In this document: piece by piece, positions 17,190 to 26,071 of the stretch | Numbering within the stretch: position 1 is the first letter of the stretch | Layout of the letters: each line of letters opens with the position of its first letter | Assembly (NCBI RefSeq): GCF_951230155.1 | Contig: NZ_CATNVD010000020.1 | Coordinates: 1-64,000 of the forward strand | Origin: Parablautia sp. Marseille-Q6255 | GTDB taxonomy: Bacteria > Bacillota > Clostridia > Lachnospirales > Lachnospiraceae | Length of the DNA: 64,000 nt | Reading direction: 5' to 3' | Program-made: the position numbers and the translations under genes | The notes under the pieces: model-generated | Seen by the model: only the letters and a program-made list of their open reading frames with translations | Database searches by the model: none | Told to the model about the DNA's origin: nothing

Positions 17190-18640
17190 GAAAGAAAGCG
17201 TTGTGGGATTATTCGGACTCTGGAAGTGACGAAAGATATTCTTTCACCCGACCATAGTAGATCCGTAAAAATTTATTAGCTCCGGCGGTCATGTAGACGT
17301 AATAAGGTTTACCTTGTGCTCGTTTTTTATCAAGGAACTTATAAACTGGATCATCCTGAGGCATGGTTTTGATTAAAACATCCATTACCTGAAAAAGTGT
17401 CTTGCGGAGGTCTGCGGAACCTCGTTTGGAGGTTGGAACACTCTTTTGTTCATAAGAGCCGGATTCATTTACACCAGGGTCTACACCGGCGAAAGCTGTA
17501 ATTGCGCCTTTGTGAGTGAAACGGGAAACATCGCCGATCTCAGCCATGAGTTGAGGACCAAGTGATGGACCTACGCCCTTCATTTGCATGACGATGGGAT
17601 ATTCGGGCAGCTTAGAGGCTGTTTCATTCATAAGAGTGCGAAGTTCTTCTACAGTTGCCGAGGCATTATTGAGTTGGTCAACCGCTTGCTTAATGATAAG
17701 TTTGGTTATTTCATCCTTTGGAAGTACAGGAACAAGCTCCTTTGCTTTTCCATAGATTTCCTCAGCTTTGGATTGGCTGAAGTTGTACTTCTTTCTTTTG
17801 CACCACTTTTGATAGTGGTCTACGAAGGCTTTTAGAGACATTTTACGAACACAGTCCACATGCCAGTAAGTAGATGCAAAATCAACCCATTTCTGGCTGC
17901 CGTCACTACGTGCAGGACTGTCAAAGTAGGTATTGACGCCAGGATAGGTCTGATCAAGGATGCCGATGAGGTTATTCTTCATAGCCGTCTTGTGTTTCAT
18001 ATAAAAGCCGAACTGACGGTTCATGGTTTTGAGCTGATTGCGTAATTCATCCATAACACTATACTGTTTGAGATTTTGCCACTTGTCAAGTGCATATCGG
18101 GCGATTTTGACGGCGTCAGCTTTGTCAGATTTGACTTTGCGAAGGGAATCATTATCAAAATCCTTGATAAGTTTTGGGTTAATGGCGCTGACGAAAAGAT
18201 TTGTCTGGGAAAGCTGATGGGCAAGGACTTCATAATAACGTCCGGTGTGCTCCATCACGATGCGGGATTCACCTTCAATGGAGTTGATGAGTTCTATAAG
18301 TGAATTAATATCACTGGCTGTGTGTTTGATCTCGAAAGGCGTAGCAACAATTTCGCCAAAAGGGCGCATAATAGCAACCATGCTTTTACCTTTAGAAACA
18401 TCGATACCTACTGCGTTCATAAATTTGTCACTCCTTAAAAATTGATCATGCAATGGATAAATACCAGTTTTACTCATTGCCTATTCAATCTACTGTGGTG
18501 TGACACGAATGCGCCTAAGGCGATTCAACCTGCATAAAACGAACGCTGCGAATGAGGAGCTGGTTATCAGTCTACTTAACGGACGCGAAGTCCAAGAAAG
18601 GAAGCCGACATACCGATTGCTCCATCATTATACAGCTTAA
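17190..18640 (-). mobile_element. Second, unrelated IS110-family element (limits approximate)
   Basis: The element is inferred from the transposase at 17209-18420 and its non-coding flanks. The 228 bp between the transposase start and the next gene (18421-18648) contain several short inverted segments, for example GCGCCTAAGGCG near 18511, and are the likely bridge-RNA end. With one copy only, the ends cannot be fixed. The element sits directly against the start of the response regulator gene and may have displaced its native promoter. Confidence 0.55.
17209..18420 (-). CDS. IS110-family transposase (second type)
   Basis: A 403-residue DEDD recombinase quite different from the pair at 8539 and 12089. 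The N-terminal catalytic domain shows AVGIDVSKGKSMVAI, VMEHTGRYYE and VKSDKADAVKIARYAL. The C-terminal part has VMQMKGVGPSLGPQLMAEIGD and FAGVDPGVNESGSY with the expected catalytic Ser. ATG 18420 has AGGAGTGAC seven bases upstream; the open frame runs 19 codons further but without a better start. It appears intact. Confidence 0.9.
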   Translation of the reverse strand: MNAVGIDVSKGKSMVAIMRPFGEIVATPFEIKHTASDINSLIELINSIEGESRIVMEHTGRYYEVLAHQLSQTNLFVSAINPKLIKDFDNDSLRKVKSDKADAVKIARYALDKWQNLKQYSVMDELRNQLKTMNRQFGFYMKHKTAMKNNLIGILDQTYPGVNTYFDSPARSDGSQKWVDFASTYWHVDCVRKMSLKAFVDHYQKWCKRKKYNFSQSKAEEIYGKAKELVPVLPKDEITKLIIKQAVDQLNNASATVEELRTLMNETASKLPEYPIVMQMKGVGPSLGPQLMAEIGDVSRFTHKGAITAFAGVDPGVNESGSYEQKSVPTSKRGSADLRKTLFQVMDVLIKTMPQDDPVYKFLDKKRAQGKPYYVYMTAGANKFLRIYYGRVKEYLSSLPESE

Positions 18641-18648
18641 GCAACAAG

Positions 18649-19365
18649 ATGGATAATTCCTTACTGGCTGTAAGGGATATTAACCATATTTATATTGTAG
18701 TAGAGAAAGAAGAAAAAATTACCAAACAATATTTCACACATAAGCAGGTACCATGTCAGATCGAGACGTTTCAGAGCGTAGAATGGTTTGTCTACGGGCT
18801 GGACGAGGAAGTCTTTGATCTGTACATTCTTGATGTGGAAATGCCGAAGAAAAATGGAATGGATGTAGCGAGGGAAATACGGAAGCGGTATCCTGATCCG
18901 GTCATTATTTTCGTGACGAATTATGTAGACTATGCAGTGGATGCATACGAGGTAAATACATATCGTTATATTCCGAAAAGCATGCTGGAGCAGAAGCTTT
19001 TGAGCGCGTATGATACACTGCTTCCGGAGCTCCTCGCAAAAGAAGAAAGGTATTATGTCATAGAGAAACATACAGATATAGAAAAAATCAGCTATGACAG
19101 TATTATCTATATGCGAAAGGAGGGAAAATATGTAATCTTCTATCACAGTAAAGGAGAGAGCTCGGTCAGAAAGCCGATGTCTGTTGTGTTAGAAGAACTG
19201 AATGCAAAAGAAATTCTGATGATTGATAAAGGATATGCAGTAAATATCAAGCATATCATGGGGCTGAAAAATCATGAGGTATATATGCGGGATGGAACAA
19301 TTCTTCCGGTCGGAGGAATAAAGGTTTCTCAGGTGAGCCAGGCGATCGCTGATTATTGGAAATAG
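18649..19365 (+). CDS. LytTR-family response regulator
   Basis: A 238-residue two-component regulator of the AgrA/LytR type. The receiver domain shows the phosphoacceptor Asp62 in LYILDVEMPKKNG, then IIFVTNYVDYAVDAYEV and Lys in YIPKS. The LytTR DNA-binding domain follows (about 130-235: YYVIEKHTD, ISYDSIIYMRKEGKY, FYHSKGE, LMIDKGYAVNIKHI). The acidic pocket that normally reads DDE/EDE is instead VVEKEEK, so metal binding may be weak. The start lies hard against the IS110 element without a good ribosome site, so the true N-terminus may have been altered by the insertion. It pairs with the kinase genes downstream. Confidence 0.85.
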   Translation: MDNSLLAVRDINHIYIVVEKEEKITKQYFTHKQVPCQIETFQSVEWFVYGLDEEVFDLYILDVEMPKKNGMDVAREIRKRYPDPVIIFVTNYVDYAVDAYEVNTYRYIPKSMLEQKLLSAYDTLLPELLAKEERYYVIEKHTDIEKISYDSIIYMRKEGKYVIFYHSKGESSVRKPMSVVLEELNAKEILMIDKGYAVNIKHIMGLKNHEVYMRDGTILPVGGIKVSQVSQAIADYWK

Positions 19366-19441
19366 GAAATGCTGCAGCAGGCAGATAAAACAATAAAGTG
19401 TGCAAGTAAACCAGATGATTGCCAGGGAGTTGGGAAGAGTT

Positions 19442-20914
19442 ATGGATAAAATCATTTTAAGTACAATTGCTAATATGTTAGAAACGAGCGTCGGAATATG
19501 GATATTTGGAAGGGTGTTTTCAAGGCGAGAACGATACGGTATTCCACAGCGGATTGCGGGATGGATATGGTATTCATTAATGTCGTTCGTTATTGGCTGG
19601 AATTTTCTGGGGAGTCAATCTGTTTTTATTAAAATAGCAGGATATTTGGCCCCAGTGCTTTTGTATTTTTTGTGTAGACTATTTACTGCCCGGAAAGCGG
19701 GGATACAGATTTGGGAACATAGTTTCTTACTTGTCTTGTTCGCCTTGATGACCGGACTGCTGGCATGGAATTCCCAATTTGGCTATATATCAAATTTATT
19801 GACAATACTAGGAGGTGTTTTTACTCCATTTTGTCTGTTTGTATTATATCAGTGTAAAGGCATACAAGCGTATTTATGGGGATTTTTTTATCTTTCTAGT
19901 ATAGGGATTTTTAAAGCAATTTATTTTGTTTATGAAAGTCAGACAAAAAATTTAGAGTGGGTGAGAGATTCAAAATTGTGTACCTACGGGAGCATATTTT
20001 ATGAATACGCAATAGTGCTTTTCATTATTTTACTTGTCTATTTTGGAAAGACAGATGAATTGCTTAAACGTTTGTTTCACCAATATAAGAAAATAATTTT
20101 CTTTATTGCAGCCGGATTTGTCTGCGCTACAAGTTTTATGATGTATCTTGCTGAATACGGATTTACTACGCGAGAGGCGGCGTTAGTACTTGGAATATTG
20201 ATCTGTCTTGTACTTTCTTTACTGTTTGTTATTGCCGGAAATTTTTTGAAAGCAGAGCAGACAGAGAAAAGACTGCTGGAAGTAAGAAATACTGCGGTAG
20301 AATAGCAATATCAAGAATTACAAAAAGCTTACGAACAAAACAGGCGTTTTGTACATGATCAGAAGCATATGATACAGTATTTGGAGGAATGTCTAAGCAG
20401 GGGAGAAGTACAAAAAGCAGAGTCGTTTTTAACACAGTATAAAGATGGAGCAGCACAATCTGCTCCCAGGACATGGACAGGAATTTCTACGCTTGATTTC
20501 ATACTGAATATCAAAAGCAGGGCTATGAAACAATCGGGAATTACTTTTGATTTAAAGGCTGAATTGGATGAGATTATGATGGACGAATCTGATTTTGTAG
20601 TTCTGATGGGTAATTTATTTGATAATGCAATAGAGGCAGCCAGAAAATGTGCATTGGAAGAAAGAAGGATAGCTTTATCAGTTCGAACTGCCAATCGGAT
20701 GCTTTTGATTCAAATGGAAAATACTAGTAAAGAGATGCCTGGTAAAAAACAAGGACGTTTTATAACTACAAAGCAGAATGCAGATCAACATGGGTGGGGA
20801 ATCGAGAGTATGAAGTACATTGTACAGAAATATGGAGGAGATATTTCCTTCCGTTATGATGAGTCAAAGTTTTGCGCTGATATTATAATAAACGCCAGAG
20901 AAGCATCAAATTAG
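19442..20914 (+). pseudogene. GHKL (AgrC-like) sensor histidine kinase, first tandem copy, broken by TAG
   Basis: The copy starts MDKIILSTIANMLETSVG and has about six transmembrane segments, then an in-frame TAG at 20303-20305 (AVE*QYQELQKAYEQNRRF). The same frame continues to 20914 with the phospho-accepting His (RFVHDQKHMIQYLEE), N box LMGNLFDNAIEAARK and G box GWGIESMKYIVQKYGG. The intact neighbour at 20980 reads AVEQQYKEL, so a CAG to TAG change is the only break. The two products would be a membrane sensor without a kinase and a soluble kinase core. Readthrough cannot be excluded from sequence alone. Confidence 0.9.
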
Positions 20915-20979
20915 GTAATTGATAAATGTTTTGGTGGTGCTGCAGATCAACCAGATGATCGCCAGGGGGGGGAAGAGTT

Positions 20980-22446
20980 ATGGATAAAGTGATTTTGGCT
21001 TTGAATACAATCGCAAGTTTTCTCGAAACTGGAATCGGGATATGGATATTCAGCAAAGTATTCCCCAAGAGAGAACGATATGGTATACAGCACCAGATTA
21101 CAATATATGTGTGGTATTTTTTGACTGTGATATTTTTTTATTTTAATTTTGTCAAAAGTGCATGGACAGTGGTATATGTTGTGGGATGTGTGATTCTTCT
21201 GGCAGGACACATCGTGCATAAAAGATTCAGAAAAGGAAAAGGTGAAAACACGATTCTCTTTCTTTGCCTGACGGCTGTGATGTTTTGTTTGCTGGCAAGA
21301 AATTCGTGGTATGGATATCTGGCAAATGGTATGGATTTGCTGGGTGGGGTTCTTCCGCCATTGCTTCTTTTTGCAGTATATCAGTGTAGTTTTTTACAGG
21401 CATATTTGTGGGAATTTTTTTATCTCTCAAGTACAGGGTTATTGAAACTGATGTATTTTATATATGCCAGCCAAACACAGGGAATAGTCTGGTATAACCA
21501 TATGAAACTGAATACATATGAGAGCATTGGTTATAAGTTCCTGATAATTGTATTTGTTCTTGTACTGATACGATTTTTTCCAATGGAATATTTGGTTGAA
21601 CGCTTATTGACTGTATATAAAAAGTGGATGCTTTTAATAACAGGAATGATTTGGGGTTTTACTTATTACATGACAATGCTTGGAAAAGATCAGTTCAATA
21701 TCAGTGAAATGACAGTTATGCTGGTGGCTACGATTTGCTTACTTATAAGTCTGCTGCTGGCGATTTCTAAAGCTTTTATTAAAGCAGAAAAGGCAGAAAA
21801 AAATTTATATGAGGTAAGGAATACAGCGGTAGAACAGCAGTATAAAGAATTACGCAGAGCCTATGAACAGAATCGCCGGTTTGTCCATGACCAAAAGCAT
21901 ATGGTGCAGTATTTGGAAGAATGTCTAAGCAGGGGAGAAGTACAAAAAGCAGAATCGTTTTTGTCCCAGTATAAGGATGGTACGACTCAATCTGCTCCCA
22001 AAACATGGACAGGGCTACCTACACTTGATTTCATACTGAATATCAAAAGCAGAGCCATGGAACAGGCTGGAATTACTTTTGAGTTAAAAGCTGGGCTGGA
22101 TGAAATTATGATGGATGAGGCTGATTTTGTGGTTCTGATGGGTAATTTATTTGATAATGCAATAGAAGCAGCCAGAAAATGTGCATTAGATAATAGGAAA
22201 ATCTTTTTATCACTTCAAACTGTTAATCAGATGTTTTTGATTCGGATGGAAAATACTAGCATAGAGATGCCAAAGAGAAAACAAGAGCATTTTATGACTA
22301 CAAAGCAGAATGAAGAGCAGCACGGGTGGGGAATCGAAAGTATGAAGTACATTGTACAGAAATATGAAGGAGATATTGCCTTTCATTATGATGAGTCAAA
22401 GTTTTGCACTGATATTATAATAAACGCCAGGGAAGCAACAAATTAG
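20980..22446 (+). CDS. GHKL (AgrC-like) sensor histidine kinase, second tandem copy, intact
   Basis: A 488-residue membrane kinase: several transmembrane helices in residues 1-270, a short coiled linker (RNTAVEQQYKELRRAYEQN), the phospho-accepting His in RRFVHDQKHMVQYLEECL, and a GHKL ATPase domain (LMGNLFDNAIEAARK, GWGIESMKYIVQKYEG). It is a paralogue of the broken copy before it; similarity extends into the short upstream and downstream flanks, showing a tandem duplication. It most likely phosphorylates the LytTR regulator at 18649. No AgrB/AgrD peptide genes are near, so the signal is unknown. Confidence 0.9.
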   Translation: MDKVILALNTIASFLETGIGIWIFSKVFPKRERYGIQHQITIYVWYFLTVIFFYFNFVKSAWTVVYVVGCVILLAGHIVHKRFRKGKGENTILFLCLTAVMFCLLARNSWYGYLANGMDLLGGVLPPLLLFAVYQCSFLQAYLWEFFYLSSTGLLKLMYFIYASQTQGIVWYNHMKLNTYESIGYKFLIIVFVLVLIRFFPMEYLVERLLTVYKKWMLLITGMIWGFTYYMTMLGKDQFNISEMTVMLVATICLLISLLLAISKAFIKAEKAEKNLYEVRNTAVEQQYKELRRAYEQNRRFVHDQKHMVQYLEECLSRGEVQKAESFLSQYKDGTTQSAPKTWTGLPTLDFILNIKSRAMEQAGITFELKAGLDEIMMDEADFVVLMGNLFDNAIEAARKCALDNRKIFLSLQTVNQMFLIRMENTSIEMPKRKQEHFMTTKQNEEQHGWGIESMKYIVQKYEGDIAFHYDESKFCTDIIINAREATN

Positions 22447-22540
22447 GTAATTGATAAATGTTTTGATGTTTCTATTTGCATACCAGATGTTTCCGGAGGA
22501 CAGCAGGGGTGAGCATCTCGTTTTAAAACCGGAGAGAGAA

Positions 22541-22811
22541 ATGTCATCGAAACGTGGCATTTCTGGAGGGTATAAAAGAGAAGTGTAAACAAATCGTGGC
22601 ATTACGAAGTCGAAAACGAATAAAAAGCAACGAAACGTGGCATACCAGAGGCAGGTGAGAGGAGAAAAAGCAACGAAATGTTGCACTTCTGAGGCGGTTC
22701 AGAAAAGATATGCAACAAACTGTTGCATATGAATGAAAAATACAAAAGGAATGTCAACGAAACGTGGCATATGCAAGGCGAAAGAAGAAGAAAAGCAACA
22801 AAACGTGTCAA
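22541..22811. repeat. Array of seven palindromic 20-bp motifs at a 42-bp pitch
   Basis: Copies start at 22541, 22583, 22624, 22667, 22709, 22751 and 22792, giving steps of 42, 41, 43, 42, 42 and 41 bp. The consensus is close to AAAGCAACGAAACGTGGCAT, an imperfect palindrome around AAA; the fifth copy is a perfect one (TGCAACA-AAC-TGTTGCA). The 21-23 bp between copies are much less conserved but often purine-rich (GAGG, AGAAGA). A 42-bp pitch is four helical turns, so all motifs lie on one face of the DNA. No convincing gene runs through the region on either strand. Confidence 0.85.
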
Positions 22812-22836
22812 AACAGAAGGGTACGCAGGAAAACTG

Positions 22837-22870
22837 AAAAAGTACGGACGCATGTGGTCCGTACTTTTTT
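22837..22870. terminator. Bidirectional terminator between the kinase and marR
   Basis: AAAAAGTACGGAC (22837-22849) pairs with GTCCGTACTTTTT (22857-22869), with a 7-base loop, an A run before and a T run after. It can terminate both the kinase transcript and the convergent marR transcript. Confidence 0.85.
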
Positions 22871-22915
22871 CGTGATCTTTCCAGATTTTTCTGTCGGGCA
22901 GCTCCAGGAAAAAGG

Positions 22916-23368
22916 CTAGGAAGAATGCCCTGTGATTTCATCGGCAGTATCCCCGATGATGGTAAACAACCGGATAATATCGTCTGCTTTGTTCAGGCCG
23001 ATCTTGGACATGAACTGTTCAACCAGCATCAGCGCTTTTTCGTGCATATTCTGGTACAGAGGGGATGTATGGTTGATGAATACGTAGACCTGTCGTTTGT
23101 CCAGCGAAGAACGTTCGCGAAAGATCAGCCCTTTGTCCTCCATACTCTGCAGCGTACGGTTCATCTGCGACTTTAACATTTTGGTCGCGCGGCACAGATC
23201 TGTCGCTGTCAGGGGAGCGTCCGGGCAATGGAGCTGATTGCGGTACAGCAGGTGGCAGATCACTGCCTCGTTGAGCGGCATATCAGAGACAAGCCGGTTG
23301 TTGCTGACACTCATGGACAGGTACAGCCATGCGTTTAATACTTCTTCTATTTTTTGATTCTGATCCAT
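22916..23368 (-). CDS. MarR-family transcriptional regulator
   Basis: A 150-residue winged-helix regulator. After an N-terminal dimerisation helix, the DNA-binding part runs LTATDLCRATKMLKSQMNRTLQSMEDKGLI and the wing RERSSLDKRQVYVFI. Proteins of this family usually repress a nearby transporter or detoxification gene when not bound to a small ligand. The divergently transcribed neighbour is a GNAT acetyltransferase gene, a possible target. ATG 23368 has GGAG six bases upstream. Confidence 0.88.
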   Translation of the reverse strand: MDQNQKIEEVLNAWLYLSMSVSNNRLVSDMPLNEAVICHLLYRNQLHCPDAPLTATDLCRATKMLKSQMNRTLQSMEDKGLIFRERSSLDKRQVYVFINHTSPLYQNMHEKALMLVEQFMSKIGLNKADDIIRLFTIIGDTADEITGHSS

Positions 23369-23413
23369 AGGGCTCCTTTTTTGTGGTGCACAAGTTATGA
23401 TTGCTACTACTTA

Positions 23414-23442
23414 TAATAATAACTGGCAGGAAGACAGTCAAT
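23414..23442 (-). promoter_or_regulatory. Promoter of the marR gene
   Basis: On the minus strand, TTGACT (23442-23437), 17 bp, TATTAT (23419-23414), 45 bp before the start codon. Confidence 0.7.
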
Positions 23443-23565
23443 CGTGATTTTGGACAAAAACCGCTTTTTTCTGTCAAAAGAAGATGATATAATAAATCCT
23501 GTCGAGCGGGGACAGGCGCAGCCTGTTCATCGGGAGAGGCAAATGATGAGTTTGAGGTGACGGAT

Positions 23566-24063
23566 ATGGACATTACGATACGTCCGGCAAGGGCAGATGA
23601 GGCCGGAATGCTGGCGGCGATCGAGGCGGAATGCTTTCCGGCAGCAGAGGCGGCTTCTGGTGAAGAGATCGCCAGGCGGCTGCGGACCTTTCCGGAAAAT
23701 TTTCTGGTAGCGGAGGCAGATGGCGTGCCGGCAGGATTTATCAATGGAGGGACGACAGATCGCCCGTATCTGCCGGATGCGCTTTACCATGATACCAGTC
23801 TGCACTGCCCGGATGGAGCATGGCAGACGGTATTTGGGCTGAATGTACTGCCGCAGTATCGCAGGCGTGGGATCGCTGCGCGTCTGGTGGAGGATTTTCT
23901 GGCGCTTGCCTGCAAAAGAGGGAAGCTAGGGGTGATCCTTACCTGCAAGGAGCATATGATCCCCTATTATGAGCGCTGTGGATTTGTGCGGTATGGCGTG
24001 GCAGATTCGTCTCATGGAGGGGCAAAGTGGTACGATATGAGAAAGGTTTTCAGAAAAGAGTGA
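23566..24063 (+). CDS. GNAT-family N-acetyltransferase
   Basis: A 165-residue acetyl-CoA-dependent acetyltransferase. The N-terminus is ITIRPARADEAGMLAAIEAECFP, and the acetyl-CoA-binding motif is VLPQYRRRGIAARLVEDFL, followed by LTCKEHMIPYYERCGFVRYG. ATG 23566 follows GAGGTGA; an in-frame GTG lies three codons upstream. The acceptor substrate is unknown. It is followed after 10 bp by the C_GCAxxG_C_C protein gene, so the two are probably co-transcribed. Confidence 0.88.
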   Translation: MDITIRPARADEAGMLAAIEAECFPAAEAASGEEIARRLRTFPENFLVAEADGVPAGFINGGTTDRPYLPDALYHDTSLHCPDGAWQTVFGLNVLPQYRRRGIAARLVEDFLALACKRGKLGVILTCKEHMIPYYERCGFVRYGVADSSHGGAKWYDMRKVFRKE

Positions 24064-24073
24064 GGAGTACTGT

Positions 24074-24502
24074 ATGTTAAAGGATATCGCGAAAAAGTAT
24101 TATGAGATGGATTATAACTGCGCAGAGTCGATCGTACATGCCGGGAATGAATACTACAGACTGGGTCTGAGTGAGCATGATATGAGAATGACAGCGGCCT
24201 TTGGCGGTGGTCTTCAGGTGGGAGATGTGTGCGGGGCGCTTACAGGGGCTGCCTGTGTGGTTTCAGCAAAATACGTTACAGACAGGGCGCATGAGCAGAA
24301 GGAAGAGCTGAAGGCAGTGATGATGAGGCTTGTAAAGGCGTTTCAGACAGAGCTTGGAGCCAGGCTCTGTGCAAAGATCAAGGCGGAGCATTTTGACCGG
24401 GAGGTGAGGTGCCTGAACACAGTTATGACTGCGGCACAGGTCCTGGAGGATGTTATACGCAGCTTTGATGAGGAGCAGGAAAGAGACAGTAAAAATAAAT
24501 GA
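24074..24502 (+). CDS. C_GCAxxG_C_C family (putative redox) protein
   Basis: A 142-residue protein matching the family named for its spaced cysteines: NCAESI near residue 15, GDVCGALTGAACVVSA in the middle, then ARLCAKIK and VRCLNTVMTAAQVLED. The cysteines are thought to bind metal or take part in electron transfer, often beside oxidoreductases, but no precise role is established. The next gene, 15 bp on, is an AAA+ ATPase. Confidence 0.85.
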   Translation: MLKDIAKKYYEMDYNCAESIVHAGNEYYRLGLSEHDMRMTAAFGGGLQVGDVCGALTGAACVVSAKYVTDRAHEQKEELKAVMMRLVKAFQTELGARLCAKIKAEHFDREVRCLNTVMTAAQVLEDVIRSFDEEQERDSKNK

Positions 24503-24517
24503 TGAGGAGTATCTGAT

Positions 24518-25999
24518 ATGCCGGTATTTGATTTTAATGGCAGCCCGGATAAAAACGAAGAGCCGGTCTGCACTTATACAGTTTTTCGCTCGGATGAGTC
24601 CGGACCTTGTGCGGAGCGTCCGATCCTTGTGCTGGATAACAGGCAGAGGCTGTGGGATCATTATTCCTGCGGTGTTTTTACGAATCCGGCCAAACGCACG
24701 GCATTTGAATTTGCACAGGAGGGGGAGACGCTGCGCGCGGATATAAAAAAGCTGGATGCGCGTTTTGTCAGCCTGCTGCGCTGGCTGGGCGGGCATCGTA
24801 TCCCGGTGCGTCTCTCCGGGGAAAATACGCAGGAAGGATATGCGGTTTACCGCATCCGTGAGACGGCGTTTGGCAGAGGGACAAAGCTTTCCGCGGAGGA
24901 CGGCTTTTTGCAGTTTATGATTGAGCGGCTCCTGGCAAGCAGCGCTCCTCCGGAAGAGGCAGAGGATGAAGACCAGGAAGAGGCCGGAGATGAGATGAAG
25001 CTTACGAGTATCCAGAGCATTTCGGACTTTATGACATGTGCCGGACGGACACTTCCGGATAATATACGGCTGTGGGCGCGCCGCAATCTTGCTGTGACGC
25101 GGTCAAATGAGGTCTCGGCGGAGGAACGCCGCCATGCACAGCGCGCGCTTTCTATTATGATGAATATCCAGTGGAAGAACAATTATTTTGAGTCTATCGA
25201 TCCGGTGGAGGCGCGGCGGATCCTGGATGAGGAGCTTTATGGCATGGAACGTGTGAAGCAGCGTATTATGGAGACGATCATCCAGATCAACAGGACGCAC
25301 ACGCTCCCGGCATACGGGCTTTTGCTGGTCGGTCCGGCGGGGACCGGAAAGTCGCAGATCGCGTATGCGGTGGCGCGTATTCTGAAGCTTCCGTGGACGA
25401 CTCTGGATATGAGCTCCATCAATGATCCGGAGCAGCTTACTGGAAGCTCCCGTGTGTATGCAAATGCAAAGCCGGGTATCATCATGGAGGCATTTTCCGT
25501 ATCAGGAGAATCGAACCTCGTTTTTATCATTAATGAGCTCGATAAAGCTTCGGCGGGGAAGGGAAACGGAAATCCTGCGGATGTTCTGCTGACCCTCCTT
25601 GATAATCTGGGATTTACGGATAATTATATGGAGTGCATGATCCCCACGGTGGGGGTCTATCCGATCGCAACGGCCAATGATAAGGAACATATCAGTGCTC
25701 CTTTGATGTCCCGTTTTGCAGTCATTGATATTCCGGATTATACGCCGGAAGAAAAGAAGATCATTTTTTCAGATTATGTCATGCCCAAGGTACTGCGGCG
25801 CATGAGCTTAAAGGCGGAAGAATGTATTGTGACGCCGGATGCGGCGGAGGCAGTAGTTGCCCGGTTTGCAGGTACGACAGGGATCCGCAGCCTGGAGCAG
25901 GCGGCAGAGCATCTGGCAGCCAACGCGCTGTATCAGATCGAGGCGGAGCATGCGGGATCCGTCGTGTTTGACGCGCAGGCAGCAGAGCGGCTGCTGTAG
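24518..25999 (+). CDS. Lon-like AAA+ ATPase lacking the protease domain
   Basis: A 493-residue cytoplasmic protein. Residues 1-150 form an unrecognised N-terminal domain, followed by an acidic linker (EEAEDEDQEEAGDE). The AAA+ module starts about 230: LDEELYGMERVKQRIME as in Lon, Walker A GPAGTGKSQIA, Walker B LVFIINELDKAS, sensor 1 IATANDKEHI with Arg-rich SRFAVID, and sensor 2 GIRSLEQAAEHLA. The frame ends where Lon would begin its Ser/Lys peptidase domain, so it is a remodelling ATPase or a partner-dependent factor. Its substrate is unknown. Confidence 0.82.
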   Translation: MPVFDFNGSPDKNEEPVCTYTVFRSDESGPCAERPILVLDNRQRLWDHYSCGVFTNPAKRTAFEFAQEGETLRADIKKLDARFVSLLRWLGGHRIPVRLSGENTQEGYAVYRIRETAFGRGTKLSAEDGFLQFMIERLLASSAPPEEAEDEDQEEAGDEMKLTSIQSISDFMTCAGRTLPDNIRLWARRNLAVTRSNEVSAEERRHAQRALSIMMNIQWKNNYFESIDPVEARRILDEELYGMERVKQRIMETIIQINRTHTLPAYGLLLVGPAGTGKSQIAYAVARILKLPWTTLDMSSINDPEQLTGSSRVYANAKPGIIMEAFSVSGESNLVFIINELDKASAGKGNGNPADVLLTLLDNLGFTDNYMECMIPTVGVYPIATANDKEHISAPLMSRFAVIDIPDYTPEEKKIIFSDYVMPKVLRRMSLKAEECIVTPDAAEAVVARFAGTTGIRSLEQAAEHLAANALYQIEAEHAGSVVFDAQAAERLL

Positions 26000-26071
26000 C
26001 GGCGCAGTGCGCAGGGGAACAGACTGCTTTGGGAAGGATGCAGAGGAAAAGAGCGGAGGAAAAGGGCAGGA

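Noticed and set aside
22541-22811. Regular spaced repeats suggesting a CRISPR array
   Set aside because: The repeats are 20 bp, degenerate and spaced by 21-23 bp, and no cas gene is in the window. The pattern fits an operator-like or RNA hairpin array better.
22396-22941. Minus-strand open frames with MPRFVAF-like repeats through the 42-bp array
   Set aside because: They fall in shifting frames with stops and have no ribosome sites; they are the translation of the DNA repeat, not genes.
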